Below, piece after piece: positions 22,525-26,832 of a stretch of 26,832 nt of DNA (positions are counted from its first letter, which is position 1; the number at the start of each line of letters is the position of its first letter). Source of the stretch: JAYFRL01 sp034925905 (lineage in GTDB: Bacteria > Bacillota > Clostridia > Lachnospirales > Anaerotignaceae). The notes below the pieces were generated by a model that did no database searches, had not been told where the DNA came from, and saw only the letters and a list, made by a program, of their open reading frames with translations. The position numbers and the translations under genes are program-made. The stretch is taken from assembly GCA_034925905.1 (NCBI GenBank), contig JAYFRL010000022.1:1-26832 (forward strand), given 5' to 3'.

Positions 22525-22796
22525 ATTGATTCAAAAACTATCATCATCTTTTCAAGTTCGCTTCTTTCGGAAGGCGAAAGCGCGCTTTTAAGCACTTCCG
22601 CAATGGCTTTCCGCTTTGCTTCGTTTAGGGGCTTGCCACCGGTTAAACTGTCTTTCCGGCTTAAGAAGATGCCGATTGCCTCCCTTGCGCTTTTACCCTG
22701 GATATCTGTATAAAGCTTGATAAAATCCGCTTTTTCAGCAGTTTCTATGCAGTCGAAGGCAGGGTCACTTAAAATTTTTGTTATATCTTTTTCCAT
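22512..22796 (-). CDS. Unknown small helical protein
   Basis: 94 residues, charged and helical, without cysteine-rich or membrane segments. It includes KADFIKLYTDIQGKSAREAI and ALSPSERSELEKMMIVFESM. ATG 22796 lies 6 nt after GAGGTG, and this ribosome site is formed by the end of the upstream gene, whose TGA stop lies there. The two genes are translationally coupled and probably work together. No family recognised. Confidence 0.75.
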   Translation of the reverse strand: MEKDITKILSDPAFDCIETAEKADFIKLYTDIQGKSAREAIGIFLSRKDSLTGGKPLNEAKRKAIAEVLKSALSPSERSELEKMMIVFESMRRT

Positions 22797-22806
22797 CAAA
22801 AGCACC

Positions 22807-23283
22807 TCATCTTTCAGATAATAATTTTTTTATTTCCAGCATGTTTTTTAGTATTTCCATATTGCGTTTTTCATCCCGTTCAAGGTATGGACCTATTGCA
22901 TCAAGCATTTTGCGGTTTTGCGCATGGGGGTTTGTTTCGCTGAGGCTTTGCATATATATGTCGGGGATAGAAGCCATACGCATTATTTCAAATACCCGCA
23001 TTGCACTATACATACTGCGTCCAAGGGACGGATTAAAATATGGTATTGCCGCGTTTAAAATGTTCATTGTTTTTGTGGGCGAATATGGATTTATATATGG
23101 TTTTTCCGCTTCAGGCAGAGGCTTAGGCTCCTCCTCGCGGGTTTTAATATCGTTTTTTGGCTGCATGTCAAGCAGGTTTTTTATAAGTAGGGCGTCTTTT
23201 ATAAACTTATCGACCTCAGCCTCCGGCGCAAAGGCTTTGCAAAGCTCACTTATAAGCTCAATATTATCAAAATTATTTTCCAT
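22807..23283 (-). CDS. Unknown soluble protein
   Basis: 158 residues. An acidic/proline-rich linker (about 43-65, KTREEEPKPLPEAEKPYINP) separates an N-terminal helical part from a C-terminal helical part with AAIPYFNPSLGRSMYSAMRV and RDEKRNMEILKNMLEIKKLL. ATG 23283 (MENNFDN) is preceded by GAGAGG; the longer frame to 23370 runs into the neighbouring terminator. Coupled with the 22512 gene by overlapping signals. It looks like a clostridial family of unknown role. Confidence 0.75.
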   Translation of the reverse strand: MENNFDNIELISELCKAFAPEAEVDKFIKDALLIKNLLDMQPKNDIKTREEEPKPLPEAEKPYINPYSPTKTMNILNAAIPYFNPSLGRSMYSAMRVFEIMRMASIPDIYMQSLSETNPHAQNRKMLDAIGPYLERDEKRNMEILKNMLEIKKLLSER

Positions 23284-23360
23284 TTTTGCCTCTCTAAACA
23301 AAATAGCTTTGTTAATTCTATGTTTTGCTTGGGCAAAAAAGAACCTTTTGAAAAGCATAT

Positions 23361-23388
23361 AAAAAGACACGCTTAAGCGTGTCTTTTT
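23361..23388. terminator. Bidirectional terminator
   Basis: AAAAAGACACGCTT / AAGCGTGTCTTTTT is a perfect 28-bp palindrome after the 23511 gene and just upstream of the 23283 gene. Confidence 0.93.
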
Positions 23389-23510
23389 ATGGAGAAAATC
23401 AAGGGGTTTGTTTCATTGCAATTAAAAGCGACCATTTTAAAAGGGTAAGGCATATGAATGAGTTTATTATGTATTTAATCCTTTAACGGGTTTTTTCGGC
23501 GTAAAAGTTA

Positions 23511-24098
23511 TTAAAAAGCCCTTCTTATGTTTTTCGGGAAATTATCGCAAACCTTGTATGGATCGTTTATGCTGTAGAAAACAAGCCCCGAGGTAAGCCC
23601 TTGTTTGTCCTGGATTCCGTTTATTGCCGAAAGGCGGGTTCTTTTTGAGTTTGTTTCTTTTTCACCAACATATATAATGCCTTTTCCTGTTGAGAGGATT
23701 TCAACGTCTATGGAATTTACGTTTTTTAAGTCAACAACCTTTAAAATAGAACTAAAAGCAGGATCGTCGCAGAAAGATATGGCTCTTTTGTTTGTTATAA
23801 CACAGTTGCATTTTGTTTCAAGTTTATTTTTCTCAAGTACCGGGATTATGATTGCAATAAGAGGAACAATGATTAAAGCAATCAAAACCGGAATGCTTAT
23901 AGACCCTTTTTCACCCACGGATGAACAGTAAAGGAAAGGGAGTATGCAGGCAATAACAGAACATACTATAATTCTGCCTATAAAAGATGATTTATACGGC
24001 CCTTCCACCAGGTTGATTTTTTCGGGTTTGCCCATCCATAGTATTTGTTCTCCATCCAAAAGCTGTTTTTTTAAATTTTCCATATACTTTTCGTTCAT
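23511..24098 (-). CDS. Membrane protein with PH-like (bPH) domain
   Basis: 195 residues. The N-terminus holds LLDGEQILWMGKPEK, typical of bacterial PH-domain proteins, then two transmembrane helices (about 38-60 and 68-89), then a PH-like domain (about 94-190) with the signature NCVITNKRAISF. Role unknown; proteins of this kind are thought to organise at the membrane. AAGGAGG lies 8 nt before the ATG. A TATGAT -10-like element lies about 35 bp upstream but no good -35 is seen. It stands alone with its own terminator. Confidence 0.85.
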   Translation of the reverse strand: MNEKYMENLKKQLLDGEQILWMGKPEKINLVEGPYKSSFIGRIIVCSVIACILPFLYCSSVGEKGSISIPVLIALIIVPLIAIIIPVLEKNKLETKCNCVITNKRAISFCDDPAFSSILKVVDLKNVNSIDVEILSTGKGIIYVGEKETNSKRTRLSAINGIQDKQGLTSGLVFYSINDPYKVCDNFPKNIRRAF

Positions 24099-24405
24099 GG
24101 TTAATACCTCCTTTTCATATGATAAATCATACTTTGTGCCTATAAGATAGCATCAAAAATTTTTATTTGCAATCAAAAGGAGCCCTTCTTTATGGGTTTA
24201 TTATACATAAAGGAAGTACTTTTATAAAATGTTTATCAAAAGCTCAAGTTTATTTATATTAAGTTTACAATGCGTATTTTTATGTTTTTATGTTATAAGC
24301 GGAATATTTTTTGCGGCCATGGAAAACATATGAAAGCATCGATTAAAATTATCTGGTTGACAAAAGTTGGTGTAAATATATATGATTTATTAAGGACGTG
24401 ATATT
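24099..24405. other. Intergenic region between divergent genes
   Basis: No supported gene. It has an imperfect hairpin CTTCTTTATG/CATAAAGGAAG (24185-24216), AT-rich DNA, and the plus-strand promoter at 24357-24386. Confidence 0.6.
24357..24386 (+). promoter_or_regulatory. Promoter for the 24406 gene and udg
   Basis: TTGACA (24357-24362), 18-bp spacer, TATGAT (24381-24386). The leader before the TTG start is very short (about 13 nt). Confidence 0.75.
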
Positions 24406-25122
24406 TTGTCGGCAAATATGATTTGCGCGCTTAATGCCTACATTAACTTTTTAGCCGCCGCAAAAATCGAAACCTATGAGACGGTTTCAAGGATACTAAG
24501 GCTTTTGGTGCTTGCCCTTAAAAACGATGTTTCAATCGACCTTGACGAAGCCGACAAGGATTTTGTGCTTAAGCTTGTTTTAAGCAGGCTTCCGTCCGTG
24601 TTTTATCAGCCGGAAGAAAACATTATAGGTTCCTTGGAAAGCGTTATAACCGATTTTTTTAATTTTTGTGATTTAAAATATGGTTCGCGTTTAAATTTCG
24701 CATTAAATTCATCGGAGCTGGATATATTCCCCGAGCTTAGGCGTATAATACGTCTTAAAAAATTAATGCTTAAATTTTACAAAAATCCCTTAATGTCTGT
24801 AAATCCTATTGTGGTTGATATAGACGGCTACCGTTTCATGAAAAGCACGGAAAAAAGGGATGTGCTGTTTTTAAGCGATGAATTTGAGGTCTTTGAATTT
24901 TTCGGCAGGAATTCGATTGTGCTTAAAAAAGAAGGAGAAGGAGGATATTTTATAAGGCTTTATTTTGACCCCGAGATTGTCGCGCTTTTTAAAAGAGGAG
25001 ACACATTGCGCCTTAAGCTTAAAAAGTATGAGGATTTTTCAAACTGGTCGGTTGCGGAGGTTTATGAAATTTTCCCGCTTGCGTTTTGCGGTGCATATAA
25101 AAGGAAAGGTGTTTTAAAATGA
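24406..25122 (+). CDS. Unknown protein co-transcribed with uracil-DNA glycosylase
   Basis: 238 residues, start codon TTG at 24406 after AAGGACGTG. The N-terminal half is helical (about 1-125), the C-terminal half is beta-rich, with VDIDGYRFMKSTEKRDVLFL and a segment FDPEIVALFKRGDTLRLKLK that resembles a small beta-barrel. No catalytic motif or membrane part seen. The TGA stop overlaps the ATG of the next gene (ATGA), so it is coupled to the glycosylase and may take part in the same DNA repair task. Family not recognised. Confidence 0.8.
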   Translation: MSANMICALNAYINFLAAAKIETYETVSRILRLLVLALKNDVSIDLDEADKDFVLKLVLSRLPSVFYQPEENIIGSLESVITDFFNFCDLKYGSRLNFALNSSELDIFPELRRIIRLKKLMLKFYKNPLMSVNPIVVDIDGYRFMKSTEKRDVLFLSDEFEVFEFFGRNSIVLKKEGEGGYFIRLYFDPEIVALFKRGDTLRLKLKKYEDFSNWSVAEVYEIFPLAFCGAYKRKGVLK

Positions 25123-25706
25123 AGGAAAAAAGGCTTGAAAGCTTAAAGCTTCTGCTTCAAAAAGAGGCGGATGAAAAGTGGCTCGGGAAAAAGCTCGTTT
25201 TCGGGGAAGGAAACCCCAAATCCGCCATAGTCATGATAGGCGAGGCCCCGGGCGGGGACGAAGAAAGGGAAGGCCGCCCGTTTGTGGGCAAAGCCGGCAA
25301 AAACCTTTCAGAGTTTCTTTTTTCCGCAGGGCTTAAAAGAGAAGGCATATATATAACAAATGTAGTTAAGCTTCGTCCTGTTAAAAAGAGCGAAAAAACT
25401 GGAAGACCGGTTAACCGTCCGCCGGACGCGGAAGAGATATCCTTTTTTCTCCCTTTCCTTTTTGAAGAGCTTAACATAATAGGGCCAAAGCTTATAATAA
25501 CACTGGGGAATGTTCCGCTTAAGGCTGTTTTTAAGGATGAAGGCGCAAGTATAGGAAAACTGCACGGGCAAGCCTCATTTTCAAACGGATTTAATGTTTT
25601 TCCGCTCTACCACCCTGCAGCCGTTATATATAATAAAAGCCTTAAGGCAACTTATTATGAGGATATTGAAAAAATAGGGGAATACATAAAAAAAGAACAA
25701 ATTTAG
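25119..25706 (+). CDS. Family 4-type uracil-DNA glycosylase lacking cysteines
   Basis: 195 residues. Removes uracil from DNA. Motif 1 GEAPGGDEEREGRPFVGKAG (about 42-61), the middle segment YITNVVKLRP and motif 2 YHPAAVIY (about 165-172) define the family. Family 4 enzymes carry a [4Fe-4S] cluster held by four Cys (two near the N-terminus and two in the middle); this protein has no cysteine at all, yet all motifs are intact and the length is normal. It therefore seems to be a cluster-free version. The ATG overlaps the upstream stop. Confidence 0.9.
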   Translation: MKEKRLESLKLLLQKEADEKWLGKKLVFGEGNPKSAIVMIGEAPGGDEEREGRPFVGKAGKNLSEFLFSAGLKREGIYITNVVKLRPVKKSEKTGRPVNRPPDAEEISFFLPFLFEELNIIGPKLIITLGNVPLKAVFKDEGASIGKLHGQASFSNGFNVFPLYHPAAVIYNKSLKATYYEDIEKIGEYIKKEQI

Positions 25707-25786
25707 CAGTATGCACAAACGGGACTGTATTTATTTAAGTACAATTTGTTAAAACCGCAAATTATTAATAAAACCGTATATTTATA

Positions 25787-25815
25787 TTGACTTATCATTA
25801 TGCAAAGGGTATACT
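25787..25815 (+). promoter_or_regulatory. Strong promoter upstream of a gene-free region
   Basis: TTGACT (25787-25792), 17-bp spacer, TATACT (25810-25815). One base from consensus at each box. The predicted start near 25822 leads into about 700 bp without a supported gene. Confidence 0.8.
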
Positions 25816-25821
25816 GTAATT

Positions 25822-26560
25822 ACAAAAAGCATTAAATGTAAGATAAAATTAAATAACTTATAAATTGTTTAAAAATGGTTTTGCTTTATTGGATTAAGAT
25901 TTATTTGTGATTAAAATTTTTGGGTTAAGTTTGTAAATTTAGTTTGGTAAAGGAGTTAAAAAAACTATTTGGCAAGTTAATTATTATGGATTTAAGTTTA
26001 AAAAGATTTTAAAGCTGCAAAATAACAAATTAATTCGGTTTGGCAGTTTCTTTAAACGATTTTATCTTACAGAGCTTTTTGATTACTATATTAAATTTTC
26101 CTTATTGAAAATTTAAAAAGGGGGTCACCGCTAAAAAAATGTGATTAATAAAATTGTGTCTGCCGGATAAGCAGGGCATATTGTAAAGGAAGTATGTTTT
26201 GCGGTGGTTTTAAGAAAAAAGCGGATTTTAAAGAAATTTTGCTTTTCCCTAAAAAAAGTTTGTTTGGATAATTATAATAATAGAAAAGTTTGGCGGCAGA
26301 TGCATAAAAAGGTTAGATGAAGAATTAAATAAAAAAACAGGACATATGGTTTTTGTTTAGAGTCCGCATGAAATTTAAGACGGGTATGTAGTTTAAGGTT
26401 AAGGAAAGAAGTCCATAGTGTCCGGAAAGAAACCGTTTAGGAAACGGTAAATGAAGAAAGCTAAAAGGCTTTAGAAAGAGGTAAAATGAAAGAGGTAACA
26501 GAACCATTTTCAGTGGGATGACCTGTCTTCAGGATAATGTGAAGGCAGGTCATTTTTTTG
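25822..26560 (+). ncRNA. Candidate long structured noncoding RNA
   Basis: The region runs from a consensus promoter to an intrinsic terminator, about 740 nt, without a supported gene. Helices visible by eye: a perfect 10-bp stem (26091-26100 with 26107-26116), a long-range pairing CACCGC with GCGGTG (26126-26131 with 26201-26206, extendable by U-G/G-U pairs to 26121 and 26211), CTGC/GCAG (26160-26174), and a perfect 7-bp hairpin ACCGTTT/AAACGGT (26432-26448). Only tiny ORFs exist, the best at 26194-26271 (25 residues, weak AGGA). It does not show the conserved cores of RNase P, tmRNA, SRP or 6S RNA. A decayed coding region or a long leader is the alternative. Confidence 0.5.
26518..26560 (+). 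terminator. Intrinsic terminator
   Basis: ATGACCTG (26518-26525) pairs with CAGGTCAT (26546-26553), with inner CTTC/GAAG pairs and a T-run. It ends the plus-strand transcript from about 25822. Confidence 0.9.
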
Positions 26561-26623
26561 TATAATGAATACTACCGGCTATGCCGGTAGTTCCAAAGAG
26601 CTTTAGCGATGAACAGAAAAAGG

Positions 26624-26682
26624 CCTCCATTTGATATAATAGGTGAGGTTCCCCAACCGCACAAATTAAAAACAAATGGAGG
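26624..26682 (+). promoter_or_regulatory. Stem that hides the transposase ribosome site
   Basis: CCTCCATTTG (26624-26633) pairs with CAAATGGAGG (26673-26682), burying the GGAGG. An inner GGTT/AACC hairpin sits in the loop. TGA-TATAAT (26632-26640) gives an internal promoter that would start inside the loop. Readthrough RNA would fold and stay silent; RNA from the internal promoter would lack the upstream arm. This is the control seen in IS200. Confidence 0.7.
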
Positions 26683-26689
26683 TAGTCCA

Positions 26690-26832
26690 AGGGACGAAAA
26701 CAGCTTAGCACATACCAAATGGGAATGCAAATACCATATTGTATTTGCTCCAAAATATCGGAGAAAAGAGATTTATGGCAAAATCAAAGCAGACATAGGA
26801 AAAATATTAAGAGAGTTGTGTACACAAAAGGA
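26690..26832 (+). CDS. tnpA: IS200/IS605 Y1 transposase TnpA (partial, start codon altered)
   Basis: The frame reads DENSLAHTKWECKYHIVFAP followed by KYRRKEIYG and continues to the window edge. This is the conserved N-terminus of IS200-type TnpA, a tyrosine transposase that moves single-stranded DNA; the HUH motif and tyrosine lie beyond the window. Related proteins begin MDEN..., but here the matching codon is AGG (26690-26692) and no ATG, GTG or TTG is found in frame just upstream. The copy may be defective at initiation or use an unusual start. Confidence 0.8.

Larger units (their letters stand above)
26571..26832 (+). mobile_element. IS200/IS605 family element, left part
   Basis: The left end shows a perfect hairpin ACTACCGGC-TAT-GCCGGTAGT (26571-26591), the type of subterminal structure that the Y1 transposase recognises in single-stranded DNA. 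The transposase frame follows and runs off the window. There are no long inverted ends, as usual for the family. The exact left boundary was not determined. Confidence 0.85.

Noticed and set aside
25941..26116. Open frame of 57 codons (Lys/Phe-rich) inside the candidate RNA region
   Set aside because: No usable start codon or ribosome site, and composition expected by chance in AT-rich DNA. A second stretch at about 26260-26360 is also startless.

Overview
The window looks like chromosome of a low-GC, anaerobic Clostridia-type Firmicute. The evidence is AT-rich spacers, strong AGGAGG ribosome sites, TTGACA/TATAAT promoters, a T-box before serS, a rhomboid of the YqgP type, a DUF4118-type KdpD-like kinase, and an indolepyruvate:ferredoxin oxidoreductase operon. 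No tRNA or rRNA gene was seen.

Layout. Positions 1-163 hold a 14-bp tandem repeat. It is followed by a rhomboid gene (+) that converges on serS (-), which has a full T-box leader. Positions 3227-9406 form one complete minus-strand transcription unit. It runs from a strong promoter flanked by palindromes to a strong terminator and encodes ten phage-type products: zinc ribbon, large structural protein, collagen-like fibre, several small tail-end proteins, XkdX, holin-like protein and amidase. No terminase, portal, capsid, tape measure or integrase is present. Upstream of its promoter lies a very AT-rich spacer with three consecutive DnaA boxes (9551-9580).

Positions 9763-15210 hold small unknown genes, a possible HTH protein, a DJ-1/PfpI protein, a two-component system related to KdpDE but without kdpFABC, and a CAT/E2-fold protein whose catalytic-motif His is replaced by Glu. 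Positions 15247-19694 are a minus-strand operon: iorA, iorB, a paaK-type aryl-CoA ligase, a double-ACT protein and an ArsC/Spx-like protein. Together these would oxidise aryl pyruvates to aryl acetyl-CoA and interconvert aryl acetates and their CoA esters. iorA carries an in-frame TGA exactly where the family has a conserved Cys (GDIG-C-YTLG), and the reading frame continues to the C-terminal ferredoxin domain. This makes it a strong selenocysteine candidate.

Positions 20000-25706 hold a small membrane protein, an isochorismatase-like hydrolase, a membrane-anchored unknown protein with a GNAT acetyltransferase, two unknown soluble proteins, a PH-like membrane protein, and an unknown gene overlapping a cysteine-free uracil-DNA glycosylase. 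Positions 25707-26560 contain no convincing gene, but have a consensus promoter, several strong helices and an intrinsic terminator, so they may be a long structured RNA of about 740 nt. The window ends inside an IS200/IS605 element whose transposase frame seems to lack its usual ATG.

The strongest candidates for new biology are the TGA-containing iorA, the promoter-to-terminator phage-type cassette with its paired operators and nearby DnaA boxes, and the candidate long RNA.
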